Shown: positions 43,882 through 54,952, counted from the first letter of the stretch. The stretch: DNA of 64,000 bases from JACVRW01 sp963820315 (GCA_963820315.1 CAWFZK010000035.1:81813-145812); one strand, 5' to 3'. The notes: generated by a model from the sequence alone, not told the origin. Numbers and translations: made by a program.

Positions 43882-44819
43882 GACAGCTCCGCGGGCAGCT
43901 CACCTGTGTCGATCAGGCGGCGGATGTCGCCCGCCCTGCGCGGGTTGAGGAAGACGTGGCGCTGACCGACGCTCGGCTTGGTCGCGAGCAGGCCGGCGGC
44001 CACGAGCTCCTCGCCCACCTCGTTCGCGAGCTGGCGCTCGTTGCCGGCGAAGCCGCGCGCGACGTGGTCGAAGGCGGTGTGGTAGCCGCCCCACTTGCCC
44101 ATCCCGTCGAGCCGCTGCAGGATGCGGCGCATCACGCGCCGGCGTGGATCCGGGTCGTCGTGGGCGCGGGCGATCGCGCCGGGCGGCTCGAGCACCGCGA
44201 GGACCTGATCCTCGAGGCTCTCTGCCGAGTCGCCGTCCAGCGGCGACCCGCCCAGCCGGCTGATCGTCTCCGCAACGCTCAGCGGGTGCGTCGCCCCGGT
44301 TGGCGGGCGCAGGTCGGCCGGGTCGAGCACGTGCTCGGGCAGGGCGAGCGTGCGAGCGCGCAGGCGGTCGATTCGGCGGCAGGCCTCGTCGAGCGCCTCG
44401 CGCGCGAATTCCACACGCCAGCCCTCGTCGTCGGCCGGGTAGGACAGGACGAGAAAGCCGGCGTCCTCACCCATCAGCAGCCCGAGGTCGGCTCCGGAGC
44501 CGGGCGCGTCGGGCTCGCACGCCTCGACGAGCGCACCCACGGCCGCCGCCGCGAGCTCGAAGCCGCGGTCGGGCACCACCGCCGGATCGGCGCGCATGCG
44601 CGGGTCGAGCGGAAGCGCGGCGAGCAGTGCCTCGGAGCGAGCAGCCACGCCCACGGCGAGCGGCTGCTCGCGCCCGCTGCGGGCCTGGGCGAGCTCCGCT
44701 GCTCCGCGCCCGAGCTCGCTGGCCAGCAGCTCGCGCAGGCGGGCGCTGTACTCGCGTGGCGCACCGACCCCGCCGGCGTCGGCGAGCGCCAGCTCGAGCT
44801 CGCTCGGGGCAGCGCCCAT
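43878..44819 (-). CDS. Unknown protein with a winged-helix-like C-terminus
   Basis: No family was recognised for this 313-residue, acidic, soluble protein. The last 80 residues (GGYHTAFDHVARGFAGNERQ, then LANEVGEELVAAGLLATKPS and VGQRHVFLNPRRAGDIRRLI) look like a winged-helix fold. ATG 44819 gives MGAAPSELELALADAG; the longer frame to 44885 runs through the promoter of the divergent gene. It is coupled to the amidase gene. Confidence 0.5.
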   Translation of the reverse strand: MGAAPSELELALADAGGVGAPREYSARLRELLASELGRGAAELAQARSGREQPLAVGVAARSEALLAALPLDPRMRADPAVVPDRGFELAAAAVGALVEACEPDAPGSGADLGLLMGEDAGFLVLSYPADDEGWRVEFAREALDEACRRIDRLRARTLALPEHVLDPADLRPPTGATHPLSVAETISRLGGSPLDGDSAESLEDQVLAVLEPPGAIARAHDDPDPRRRVMRRILQRLDGMGKWGGYHTAFDHVARGFAGNERQLANEVGEELVAAGLLATKPSVGQRHVFLNPRRAGDIRRLIDTGELPAELS

Positions 44820-44849
44820 CCGCGCAGCGTACGCGCCTCTGTCACCGGG

Positions 44850-44855
44850 TACGGT
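44850..44855 (+). promoter_or_regulatory. TACGGT -10 element
   Basis: TACGGT is followed by 7 nt and the GTG at 44863, again the leaderless pattern. Confidence 0.35.
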
Positions 44856-44862
44856 CCCGCAC

Positions 44863-45351
44863 GTGGAGAGGAAGCTGCTCGCCATCTACCTGAACGACCA
44901 CCTCGCCGGCTCGACGACGGGGATCGAGCTCGTGCGGCGCTCGTGCGCGGCGAACCAGGGCAGCGAGCTGGGGCGCTTCCTGGCCGAGCTCGTGATGCAA
45001 ATCGAGTCCGACCGCCGGACGCTCCAGCGCATCATGGACGACCTCGGCATCCGCCGCGATCGCGCCAAGGTCGCGGGCGGCTGGTTGCTCGAGAAGGCCG
45101 GGCGGCTCAAGCTGAACGGACAGCTGCGCGGCTACTCGCCCCTCAGCCGGCTCGTCGAGCTCGAGGGGCTCGCGCTCGGGGTAACCGGCAAGCTCGCCGT
45201 CTGGAAGGCCCTCCGGCTCGTGGCCGATGACGAGCCGGCTCTGAACGCTGACGAGCTCGACCGGCTCGTCGACAGCGCCGAGCAGCAGCAGCGCGGGCTC
45301 GAGGAGCACCGCCTCGCGGCCGCCCGCGAGGCGCTCGGCGCGCGGGCCTGA
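44863..45351 (+). CDS. Unknown all-helical protein
   Basis: The 162-residue protein appears fully helical (ERKLLAIYLNDHLAGSTTGI; FLAELVMQIESDRRTLQRIM) and resembles ferritin-like four-helix bundles, with scattered Glu/His residues but no clear di-iron pair. It probably begins at GTG 44863, because upstream sequence belongs to the divergent gene. No function can be assigned. Confidence 0.55.
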   Translation: MERKLLAIYLNDHLAGSTTGIELVRRSCAANQGSELGRFLAELVMQIESDRRTLQRIMDDLGIRRDRAKVAGGWLLEKAGRLKLNGQLRGYSPLSRLVELEGLALGVTGKLAVWKALRLVADDEPALNADELDRLVDSAEQQQRGLEEHRLAAAREALGARA

Positions 45352-45364
45352 CGCGGCCGCGGGG

Positions 45365-45370
45365 TAGCCT
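45365..45370 (+). promoter_or_regulatory. TAGCCT -10 element of the carboxyltransferase operon
   Basis: TAGCCT lies 9 nt before the ATG at 45380; no ribosome site, so leaderless transcription of the four-gene run is likely. Confidence 0.4.
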
Positions 45371-45379
45371 CCCGCGCCG

Positions 45380-46942
45380 ATGACGTGGGAGCCCGAGCTC
45401 GAGGAGCTGCGCCGGCGCGAGGGGCTCGCCCGCCGCATGGGCGGCGACGAGCGCGTGGCGCGCCAGCACGCGTCCGGGCGGCTGACGGTGCGCGAGCGGA
45501 TCGAGCGGCTCTTCGACGAGGGCAGCTTCCACGAGACGGGCGCGCTCGCCGGGCGGGCGAGCTATGGCGAGGACGGTGAGCTGAGCGACTTCCTGCCCGC
45601 CAACACGGTGATCGGCCAGGGCCGCATCGACGGGCGCCGAGCGGTCGTCCAGGGCGACGACTTCACCATCCGCGGCGGCGCCGCCGACGCCGCGATCTGG
45701 GAGAAGACCGTCTACGCGGAGCGGCTCGCGCACGATCTGCGCATCCCGCTCGTGCGGCTCGTCGATGGCACCGGCGGAGGCGGCTCCGTCAAGACGCTCG
45801 AGCAGATGGGCTTCTCGTACGTCCCGCCGCTGCCGGGCTTCGAGCTGGTGGTCGCGAACCAATCGATCGTGCCCGTCGTCGCGGCCGCGCTCGGCCCCAG
45901 CGCCGGCCTCGGAGCGGCGCGCGTCGTCTGCTCGCACTTCTCGGTGATCGTCGAAGGGCAGCGCGCAGCTGTTCGTGGCCGGCCCGCCGGTGGTCGCGAT
46001 GGCCGGGATCGGCGAGACGCCCGACAAGGAGGAGCTCGGCGGCGCCCGCATGCAGGCGCGCGCCGGAGCGGTCGACAACGTCGCGGCCGACGAGGACGAC
46101 GCGCTCGGCCAGCTGCGCCGCTTTCTCTCCTACCTGCCGCAGAACGTCTGGGAGGCGCCGCCGCTCGCCTCGCCCACGGACCCGGCGGATCGCCGCGAGG
46201 AGGAGCTGCTGTCGATCGTGCCGCGCGAGCCGCGCCGCCCCTACAAGATGCGCCGCATCCTCGAGCAGGTGCTCGACCGCGGCTCGCTGTTCGAGCTCGG
46301 CGCCGCCTTCGGCCGTCCCGTGATTACCTGTCTGGCGCGTCTGGGCGGGAGGCCCGTCGGCGTGCTCGCCTCGGATCCGGAGCACTACGGCGGCGGTGTT
46401 ACGGCCGATGCCGCAGACAAGATGACCCGCTTCGTGGACACCTGCGACCAGTTCCACCTGCCCGTCGTCAACTTCGTCGACGTGCCCGGCTTCGTGATCG
46501 GCACCGCCGCCGAACGCGCGGGCACCATCCGGCGCGGCGCCCGCGGGCTCTACTCGGTGGTGCAGGCGACGGTCCCCTGGGTCTCGATCCTCGTACGCAA
46601 GGTCTACGGCGTGGCGGGCGCGGGTCACGGAGACGGCTCACGGCTCAACCTGCGCTTCGCCTGGCCGTCCGGCAACTGGGGCTCGCTGCCGCTGGCCGGC
46701 GGCCTCGAGGCCGCCTACCGGCGCGAGCTCGAGGCGGCCGAGGACCCGGTGGCGCTGCGCGCCGAGATCGCCGCGCGGCTCGAGGCGGTCACATCGCCGT
46801 TCCGGACGGCCGAGCGCTTCAGCGTCGAGGAGATCATCGACCCGCGCGATACGCGCCCGATCCTGTGCGACTGGGCGGAGCGCGCCCACGAGCTGGTCCG
46901 GCACGAGCTCCACGAGGGCCCGAAGGCGCGCGGGGTGCGCCC

Positions 46943-46946
<4 letters not shown>
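45380..46946 (+). CDS. Acyl-CoA carboxylase carboxyltransferase (PccB/AccD type), one frameshift
   Basis: The biotin-dependent carboxyltransferase transfers CO2 from carboxybiotin to an acyl-CoA such as propionyl- or acetyl-CoA. The N-terminal half has ARQHASGRLTVRERIERLFD and VVQGDDFTIRGGAADAAIWE. The second half has VVNFVDVPGFVIGTAAERAG and GRPVGVLASDPEHYGGGVTA. One extra base near 45958 breaks the frame; removing it restores VEGSAQLFVAGPPVVAMAG. Corrected length is about 521 residues, normal. The acyl substrate is not evident. No biotin subunit is in the window. The stop overlaps the DUF1800 gene by 4 nt. Confidence 0.85.
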
Positions 46947-48342
<1,396 letters not shown>

Positions 48343-48343
<1 letters not shown>

Positions 48344-49683
48344 TGAGCCGCCACCGCGCATGTGACGATTTCCACCGCGCCTCCGAGCAGGTCCGCCGGG
48401 AGTACCTGGGCGGGCCGGCGCTCACGCGCAGGCAGGTGATCGGCGCGGGACTCGGCGCCGGCCTCGCGCTCTACGGCGCCAGCGCGATGCCCGCCGAGCG
48501 CGTACTCGAGGCGGCGGCGGCCGAGGCCGCCGCGGCGCCCGACGCGCCGGTGCTCGTCTCGATCTTCCTACCGGGCGGCGTCGACCTGCTCGACACGTTC
48601 GTGCCGCTGCACGACTACGGCCGCTACGCGGACCTGCACCCGAAGCTCAAGATCCCCGGGCTCCCGCTCGGCGGCGCGGCGTTCGGTGTCCATCCGTCGC
48701 TCGCTCAGGGGCTCGGCGGCGGTGTCAAGGGCCTGTTCGAGCGCGGCAAGATCGGCCTGCTGCCGGGCATCGACTACGCGAACCCGGACCTGTCGCACTT
48801 CCACTCGCGTCATTTCTGGGAGACGGGCCTGATCACCGCCGACTCCGCGCCGGGCTGGCTCGGGCGCTGGCTCGACCGCGCCGGCGGGCGCGACAACCCG
48901 CTGCAGGGGCTGTCGATGGGCTGGGGCCTCTCCCCCGTGATGCGCTCCGCGCGCGCCCCCGCGGCGGCGGTCTCGTCACCCGGCGACGCCGGCTTCTGGA
49001 TCCGCGACGTCTGGGGCGAGCCCTACGACGAGGCGATGGCGGCCTACGGCCGGCTCGGGCGCAAGCGCGGCGGCTCGCACGCGCTCAAGGCCTCGCGCAC
49101 GGCGGCCCGCCTCGCCAAGGGAGTCGCGGACCGGCTCGAGCCCTACAAGGAGCGCGACGGCGTCGACCCGCTTGCCTCGACCATCGCCTACCCCGAGGAG
49201 AGCGACTTCGGCGAGCGGCTGCGCTACCTCGCCGCGATGATCCAGCAGCCGCTCGGCATCCGCGTCGCCGACGTCGAGATGCGCGGCGACTTCGACACCC
49301 ATGACAACCAGGCGGAGCTCGGCCCGCTGCTCGCCGAGGTGAGCCAGTGCCTGGCGGCGTTCCAGGCGGACCTGGAGGCGCGCGGCGTCTCGCAGCGGGT
49401 CCTCACCTTCGTGTGGTCGGAGTTCGGCCGCCGGCCCGAGGAGAACGACACGGGAACGGACCATGGCGCGGGCGGCCTCGCTTGGGTGCAGGGCGACCGG
49501 GCGCTGCCGGGCGTGCACAGCGAGTACCCGAGCCTGAGCCAGCTCGACGAGCACGACAACCTCAGGGTCACGATCGACTTCCGGCGCGTCTACTCGAGCC
49601 TGCTCGAGCAGTGGCTCGGCACCGACGCGAGCGCGGTGATCCCGCGCTCGCAGGGCTTCGGGCGCGTGCAGCTGGTCAGATGA
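48343..49683 (+). CDS. DUF1501 family Tat-exported protein
   Basis: The 446-residue protein has a twin-arginine signal (LTRRQVIGAGLGAGLALYGA). The mature part matches DUF1501, a sulfatase/alkaline-phosphatase-like fold: VSIFLPGGVDLLDTFVPLHD, SHFHSRHFWETGL, RGDFDTHDNQAE and VWSEFGRRPEENDTGTDHGA. Histidine/aspartate residues in these motifs could bind metal. Coupled to DUF1800 upstream and to a copper protein downstream (4-nt overlap); these three are probably one export-linked unit. Confidence 0.88.
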
Positions 49684-50051
49684 GGCGCGCGCTCGTCGCG
49701 TCCGCCGCAGCGCTCGCGCTGGCCGCGCCCGCCACGGCGGCGGCCCGGCCCACCGCCGTCGGCGTCGGCGAGCGCGAGTGGCGGATCGCGCTGTACCGCC
49801 CGTGGGTGCCCGCCGGACTCGTCAAGTTCAACGTCAGGAACTTCGGCGAGGACGATCACGACCTCGTCGTCCGCAACCGGCGCGGCGTCGTGCGGGCCCG
49901 CCTGCCCGAGATCGACCCGGGCGCGACGGCCAGCGTGACGGCGCGGCTGATGCGGCGCGGGCGCTACACCGTCTACTGCTCGCTGCCCGGGCACGTCGAG
50001 CTCGGGATGCGGGCGGTGCTCAGGGTCAGGGCGCGCCGACCTCGCGCATAG
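49680..50051 (+). CDS. Exported blue-copper (cupredoxin-like) protein
   Basis: The 123-residue protein has a signal peptide and a plastocyanin-like beta sandwich. All type 1 copper ligands can be placed: His in EDDHDLVV, then Cys, His and Met in YCSLPGHVELGM. It is probably an electron carrier or copper holder outside the membrane. ATG 49680 overlaps the DUF1501 stop, suggesting a role with the DUF1800/DUF1501 pair. Confidence 0.82.
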   Translation: MRRALVASAAALALAAPATAAARPTAVGVGEREWRIALYRPWVPAGLVKFNVRNFGEDDHDLVVRNRRGVVRARLPEIDPGATASVTARLMRRGRYTVYCSLPGHVELGMRAVLRVRARRPRA

Positions 50052-50097
50052 CGATCGCCTGCTTCACGCAGCCGGCGTTCGCTGACCCGCGATCGCC

Positions 50098-50127
50098 GCA
50101 AAGAGATCTTTGCAAAGATTGCTTTGC
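50098..50127. promoter_or_regulatory. Double palindrome operator before the ArsR-like gene
   Basis: GCAAAG-AGAT-CTTTGC (50098-50113) and GCAAAG-ATTG-CTTTGC (50112-50127) are two perfect palindromes sharing two bases and ending one base before the ATG at 50129. Two repressor dimers side by side, with autoregulation, are inferred. Confidence 0.75.
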
Positions 50128-50128
50128 G

Positions 50129-50716
50129 ATGTCCGAGCAGGCACAGCCCAGCACCTTTGAGCTCACCGATCCCGAAGCGCTGCGCGCGCTCGCCCATCCG
50201 CTGCGCGGCAAGCTCCTCGCAGCCCTTCGGATCGACGGGCCAGCGACGGCGTCGATGCTCGCCCGCCGCTACGGCGAGAGCTCGGGCGCGACCAGCTACC
50301 ACCTCCGCCAGCTCGCCCGCTACGGCTTTGTCGAGGATGACGCAGGCCGAGGCGGCGGGCGCGAGCGCTGGTGGCGGGCCGCTCACGAGCTGACGAGCTG
50401 GTCGCCCTCGGTCTTCACCGGGGGCGAGCCGGGAGAGGCCGAGGCTCACCGTCAGTTCGCGCGGCGCGTAGGAGCGGACTACGCGCGCTGGCTCGCCGGC
50501 TGGGTCGACGAGCTCGATGACTGGAGCCCGGAGTGGCACGACGCCTGGGAGCTGTCCGACCTCCACATGCGGCTGACCCCGGCGCAGCTCAAGGCACTCA
50601 CCGCCGAGCTGCTCGAGACGATCATGCGCTACCGCGCGGCCGGCCCCGACGGCGAGGACGCCGAGCGGGTGGCAGTGCTGCTGCAGGCCTTCCCCCAGCG
50701 CGGGCCGCTGCCGTGA
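50129..50716 (+). CDS. ArsR-like winged-helix regulator
   Basis: The 195-residue protein has an N-terminal winged helix (LRALAHPLRGKLLAALRIDG, then GATSYHLRQLARYGFVEDDA) and a helical C-terminal part (YARWLAGWVDELDDWSPEWH). No metal-binding cysteines are seen, so it more likely senses an organic ligand. The double palindrome abuts its start. It overlaps the MFS gene by 4 nt (GTGA), so it probably controls that exporter. Confidence 0.8.
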   Translation: MSEQAQPSTFELTDPEALRALAHPLRGKLLAALRIDGPATASMLARRYGESSGATSYHLRQLARYGFVEDDAGRGGGRERWWRAAHELTSWSPSVFTGGEPGEAEAHRQFARRVGADYARWLAGWVDELDDWSPEWHDAWELSDLHMRLTPAQLKALTAELLETIMRYRAAGPDGEDAERVAVLLQAFPQRGPLP

Positions 50717-51954
50717 TCCCGCGGGCGCGCGGGCTGCGGCCGCTGCTGGCCGCCGAGGTCGTGTCGACCAGCGGGGCGTGCATGACAGCGATCGCGCTGC
50801 CGTGGCTCGTCCTGACCACGACCGGCTCGGCGGCGAAGGCCGGCCTCGTGGCGGCCGTCGAGTGGGTGCCGATGGCGCTGCTCGGCATTCCGAGCGGAGC
50901 GCTCGCGTCCCGGCTCGGCCCGCGGCGCACGATGATCGCGTGCGACGCCGCGCGCATCCCGATCGTCGCTGCGGTCCCGGTCCTGTACTGGCTCGGAGCG
51001 CTGGACTTCGGCGTGCTGCTCGGGCTCGCGTTCCTGACGGGCGTCTTCTTCCCGGCCCACTTCGCGTCCCAGCGCACGATCCTGCCTGCCCTGCTCGGCG
51101 AGGCGGCGGGCGACGTGACGCGCGGCAACGCCGTGTTGCAGGCCGCCAACCGGCTGCCGATGGTGCTCGGCCCGGCGCTCGGCGGCGTGCTCGTGGCCGC
51201 GCTCGGAGCCCCCGCCGTGCTCGCGATCGACGCGGCCAGCTACGCCGTGTCGGCGCTGGTCGTGACGGCGCTGGTACCGCGCAGCGCGAACGGAGTCGCG
51301 CGGGCGGCCGAGGAGCGCGGCGGCCTCTGGGACGGCGCCCGCAGGCTCGCCGGGGACCGCGTCCTCCGGCCGCTGACGTCGGCCTACGCCGCGATCGAGC
51401 TGGCGATGCAGGGGGTCTTCCTCGCCGTGCCCGTGCTCGCCTTCAGCGCCTACGACGAGAACGCGGCGCTGGCGGGCCTGCTGCTGGCGGCGTGGGGCGC
51501 CGGCGCGCTCGCGGGAGCGCTGCCGGCGCTGCGGCTGTCGTCGCGGGAGCCGGTCGGCCTGATCAGGTGGGCGCTCGTCGCGCAGGCTGTGCCGCTCTGG
51601 CTCGTCGCCGCCCCGCTGCCCCCGCTGCTGCTGGCCACGGGCATGGCGCTCTCCGGTCTCGCCAACCCGGTCGCGAACGCACCCGCCAACACGCTCGTGA
51701 CGCTCTCGGCGCCCGAGCCGCTCCGCGCCAAGACGATGCTCGCCTTCATCACCGCCAGCACCACCGCCGCGGGCGCCGGGCTGTTCATCGCCGGGCCGGC
51801 CGCGGAGCTCTTCGGCGCGCGCGCCGTGATCGCGGCCGGCGCGGCCATCGTCAGCGCCGGCGCGCTCGGCTTCGCCGTGGCGACGCGGCCGCGCCGCCGT
51901 GATATAGTTGCGCAAGCAATTACTTCGAGGGAGTTAGCGAGGCAACGGCCATGA
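50713..51954 (+). CDS. MFS transporter, exporter type
   Basis: This 413-residue, 12-helix major facilitator resembles the MFS_3/EntS exporter group. Visible segments are STSGACMTAIALPWLVLTTT, SRLGPRRTMIACDAARIPIV and LALLVGF-like helices such as LPMVLGPALGGVLVAALGAP. Substrates could be drugs or siderophores. Start GTG 50713. The last 20 codons overlap a predicted internal promoter/operator (51903-51922) and the dioxygenase start. Confidence 0.82.
   Translation: MIPRARGLRPLLAAEVVSTSGACMTAIALPWLVLTTTGSAAKAGLVAAVEWVPMALLGIPSGALASRLGPRRTMIACDAARIPIVAAVPVLYWLGALDFGVLLGLAFLTGVFFPAHFASQRTILPALLGEAAGDVTRGNAVLQAANRLPMVLGPALGGVLVAALGAPAVLAIDAASYAVSALVVTALVPRSANGVARAAEERGGLWDGARRLAGDRVLRPLTSAYAAIELAMQGVFLAVPVLAFSAYDENAALAGLLLAAWGAGALAGALPALRLSSREPVGLIRWALVAQAVPLWLVAAPLPPLLLATGMALSGLANPVANAPANTLVTLSAPEPLRAKTMLAFITASTTAAGAGLFIAGPAAELFGARAVIAAGAAIVSAGALGFAVATRPRRRDIVAQAITSRELARQRP
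51903..51922. promoter_or_regulatory. Internal -10 element plus MarR-like operator
   Basis: TATAGT (51903-51908) is a strong -10 in otherwise very GC-rich DNA. It overlaps the imperfect palindrome TAGTTGC-GCAA-GCAATTA (51905-51922, 6 of 7 arm bases), a size and shape used by MarR-type repressors. It lies inside the MFS 3' end and 29 bp before the dioxygenase ATG. Confidence 0.5.
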
Positions 51955-52874
51955 AGCTGAACGGCATCCATCACATCACCGCGATCACGGGCGACGCTCA
52001 GGCCAACGTCGACTTCTACACGCGCGTGCTCGGCCTGCGCATGGTCAAGAAGTCCGTCAACCAGGACGACCCGACCGTCTACCACCTCTTCTACGGAGAC
52101 GAGCACGCGAAGCCGGGCCTCGACCTCACCTTCTTCGAGTACCCGGGCGCCCCGCTCGGACGCGCCGGCGAGGGCATGATCCATCGGATCGTGTGGCGGG
52201 TCGGCTCGCCCGCGGCACTCGACTTCTGGGCCGCGCGGCTCGCCGACGAGGGGATCGAGACAGAGCGCGACGCCGAGCGCCTGCGCTTCCGCGACCCCGA
52301 GGGGCTTCAGCACGAGCTCGGGATCTTCGACGTCCCGGACGAGCCGCTGATCGCCGAGCACCCGGAGGTCCCCGCCGAGCACGCGCTCCAGGGCTTCCAC
52401 GGCGTGCGCGCGTACGGCTCCGACCCTGAGCGCAGCCGCTACCTGCTCGAGCAGGGCATGGGCTTCAGCCCCCGCGATGACGGCTGGGAGACGCGCGGCG
52501 AGAGCCGCGGCGGCGAGTACGCCTACGATGCCCCGCCGGCCGAGCGCGGCCTGCAGGGCGCGGGCACCGTCCACCACATCGCCTGGGGCTCGACCGACGA
52601 GGAGCACCTGGCCTGGCGCGCGCAGATCCGCACGCACGGCGGTCACCCCACCGAGGTGATCGACCGCCACTACTTCCGCTCGATCTACTTCCGTGAGCCG
52701 AGCGGCGTGCTGTTCGAGCTGGCGACGCCCAGCCCGGGCTTCACGATCGACGAGCCGCTCGAGACGCTCGGCGAGAAGCTCTCGATCCCGCCGTTCCTCG
52801 AGTCGCGGCGCGCTGACATCGAGGCGGCCGTCAAGCCGCTCGAGTACCGGCGCGCGGTCTCCGGCAAGAGTTAG
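51951..52874 (+). CDS. Ring-cleaving-type dioxygenase (VOC/glyoxalase fold)
   Basis: The 307-residue protein is made of two vicinal-oxygen-chelate modules. Metal-site segments are GIHHITAITGDAQANVDFYT, then GTVHHIAWGSTDEEHLAWRA and REPSGVLFELATPSPGF, with the usual His, His, Glu pattern. It resembles MhqO-like hydroquinone or catechol dioxygenases used against quinones. It overlaps the MFS gene by 4 nt but also has its own predicted promoter. Confidence 0.85.
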   Translation: MKLNGIHHITAITGDAQANVDFYTRVLGLRMVKKSVNQDDPTVYHLFYGDEHAKPGLDLTFFEYPGAPLGRAGEGMIHRIVWRVGSPAALDFWAARLADEGIETERDAERLRFRDPEGLQHELGIFDVPDEPLIAEHPEVPAEHALQGFHGVRAYGSDPERSRYLLEQGMGFSPRDDGWETRGESRGGEYAYDAPPAERGLQGAGTVHHIAWGSTDEEHLAWRAQIRTHGGHPTEVIDRHYFRSIYFREPSGVLFELATPSPGFTIDEPLETLGEKLSIPPFLESRRADIEAAVKPLEYRRAVSGKS

Positions 52875-52899
52875 CGCGGCTGCGACAAGATGCCGCCCC

Positions 52900-54429
52900 G
52901 TGGATCTCTTCTTCGAGGGCGGATCGGTCAGGACGCTGGACCCGGAGCGCCCGCCGGCGCAGCGAGAGCTGGCGGTGCGCGCCGGGGTCATCGCCGAGCG
53001 GCCGGCGCCTGACGCCACGCGCGTCGAGCTCGGCGGCCGCTGCGTGCTGCCCGGCTTCGCGGACGCGCACGTCCACTTCCCCACCTGGTCGCTCGGGCTG
53101 CGGCAGGCCCGGCTCGAGGGAGCGCGCTCGCGTGACGAGGCGCTCGAGCGCGTCGAGGCGGCGCTCGCGCACGTGCCGGCGGGCGGCTGGCTGCGCGGCC
53201 TCGGCTGGCGCGAGGGCGACTGGCCGGAGCCGCCCGAGCTCGCGGCGCTCGACCGCGTGACCGGCGCGGTGCCCGCGGCGCTGATGTCGAAGGACTACCA
53301 CTCGCTCTGGGTCAACAGCGCGGCGCTCGAGCAGGCGGACGGGCCGCTCGAGCTGCCGGGCGGCGTCGTCGAGCGCGACGCGGACGGCCGGCCCGCCGGC
53401 ATCCTGCGCGAGAACTCCGCCTGGTCATTCCGCGACCGCTACGTCCGGCCCACGCTCGAGGAGATGATCGAGGGCTCGCGCGAGGGGATGCGGATCGCGG
53501 CCGGCCGCGGCCTCACCGCGCTCCACGACAAGGACGGCTGGCTCGGCTCGTTCGAGGTGCACCAGCACCTACTGGCGGACGACGAGCTGCTCGTGCGCGT
53601 CTGGCAGTCGCTGCCGTGGGAGCGCATCGACGAGCTCGCCGCGCTCGGCATCCGCTCCGGCTTCGGCAACGACATGCTGCGGCTCGGCTACCTCAAGGGA
53701 TTCATGGACGGCACGCTCGGCTCGGCGACGGCGCTGCTCCTCGACGGCTCGGGCGTCGAGATCACGAGCCGCGCGGCGCTCGAGGACGTGGTGCGGCGGG
53801 CCGCCCGGGCGGGCTGGCCGGTCGCTGTCCACGCGATCGGCGACGGCGCAAATCGCTCCGCACTCGACGCCTTCGAGGCGACCCGCGACGAGTGGCAGCC
53901 GCGCGGTCTGCGCCCGCGCATCGAGCACGCCCAGCTGCTCGCGCCGGAGGAGTTCGCCCGCTTCGCGGAGATCGGAGTCACCGCCTCCGTCCAGTTCAGC
54001 CACGCCCCCTCCGACCGCGACCTCGCGGACCGCCTCTGGGAGGGCAGGCAGGGCGCCTATGCCTATCGCTCACTCGCCGGCGCGGGCGCGCGGCTCGCCA
54101 ACGGGTCGGACGCGCCCGTCGAGGAGCTCGACCCGCTCGCCGGCATCGTCGCCGGCGTGCGCCGCACGCTCGACGAGCGGCCGCCGTGGCGGGCCGAGCA
54201 GGCGCTCACGCTCGACGAGGCGCTCCACGCCACCTGCATCGCGCCCGCCTGGCTCGAGCACCAGGAGCAGCGCCGTGGGATGCTGCGCCCAGGCATGCTC
54301 GCCGACCTCGTCGTACTGGACCGCGACCCCTACGGGTGCGCGCCCGAGGAGCTCGGCGAGCTGCGCGTGGTGGCGACGATGGTCGGCGGGCGCTGGACGC
54401 ACGTCGCCGAGGACTGGCAACTCGAGTGA
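52900..54429 (+). CDS. YtcJ-like metal-dependent amidohydrolase
   Basis: The 509-residue amidohydrolase of the YtcJ/amidohydrolase_3 group has the metal motif FADAHVHFPT, a later histidine in VAVHAIGDGANRSALDAFE and RIEHAQLL, and the terminal aspartate in LANGSDAPVEELDP. The C-terminal strand (PGMLADLVVLDRDPYG) is typical. GTG 52900 follows CAAGAT by 8 nt, so it may be leaderless. Substrate unknown. The stop overlaps the next gene by 4 nt. Confidence 0.85.
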   Translation: MDLFFEGGSVRTLDPERPPAQRELAVRAGVIAERPAPDATRVELGGRCVLPGFADAHVHFPTWSLGLRQARLEGARSRDEALERVEAALAHVPAGGWLRGLGWREGDWPEPPELAALDRVTGAVPAALMSKDYHSLWVNSAALEQADGPLELPGGVVERDADGRPAGILRENSAWSFRDRYVRPTLEEMIEGSREGMRIAAGRGLTALHDKDGWLGSFEVHQHLLADDELLVRVWQSLPWERIDELAALGIRSGFGNDMLRLGYLKGFMDGTLGSATALLLDGSGVEITSRAALEDVVRRAARAGWPVAVHAIGDGANRSALDAFEATRDEWQPRGLRPRIEHAQLLAPEEFARFAEIGVTASVQFSHAPSDRDLADRLWEGRQGAYAYRSLAGAGARLANGSDAPVEELDPLAGIVAGVRRTLDERPPWRAEQALTLDEALHATCIAPAWLEHQEQRRGMLRPGMLADLVVLDRDPYGCAPEELGELRVVATMVGGRWTHVAEDWQLE

Positions 54430-54923
54430 GCGCGACGCCGCAGCCCGAGCTCGAAGCACGCGCTGAGCAGCTCGCCGGCGGCATCTACGGCACCGTCGTC
54501 GTGGCGGGACTACTCGCCTCCACGGGCGCCGACGACGATCCCGAGGTCTGGCCGACCGCCCTCTGGGTGGTGGTGACAGTCGTGGTGTTCTGGCTGGCCC
54601 ACTCCTGGGCGCGCACGATGGCGCGCCGCGCGACCGGCCTGGCGGACCGGCGCCGCGAGATGGGCCGGTCGCTCGCGCAGCACTGGCCGCTGGTCCAGTC
54701 CGCGTTCCCACCGATCGTCGTGATGCTGCTCGCCAGCGCCTTCGGCGCCTCCGATGAGACCGCGATTCTGCTCGCCCTCTGCTCCTGCATCGTGCTGCTG
54801 GGCGGCTGGGGGGTCGTCGTCGGACGGCAGGAGCACGAGTCGGCGACGCGCGTCATCGCGACGGCAGCGGGCAGCGCGCTCCTCGGAGCGCTAATGGTTC
54901 TGCTCAAAGTCGTTATTCACTAG
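54426..54923 (+). CDS. Integral membrane protein of unknown function
   Basis: The 165-residue protein has four or five hydrophobic segments (IYGTVVVAGLLASTG; ALWVVVTVVVFWLAHSWART; FPPIVVMLLASAFGASDETA; SALLGALMVLLKVVIH) and no enzyme motif. A short acidic start precedes the first helix. It is coupled to the amidohydrolase gene (GTGA overlap). No family is named with confidence. Confidence 0.65.
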   Translation: MSATPQPELEARAEQLAGGIYGTVVVAGLLASTGADDDPEVWPTALWVVVTVVVFWLAHSWARTMARRATGLADRRREMGRSLAQHWPLVQSAFPPIVVMLLASAFGASDETAILLALCSCIVLLGGWGVVVGRQEHESATRVIATAAGSALLGALMVLLKVVIH

Positions 54924-54952
54924 AGACGCCCACCCCCGAACAAGGAGTTCCA

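Noticed and set aside
45365..45380. A ribosome site for the carboxyltransferase gene
   Set aside because: The bases before the ATG are CCCGCGCCG, with no purine-rich match to the 16S end; a leaderless start fits better.
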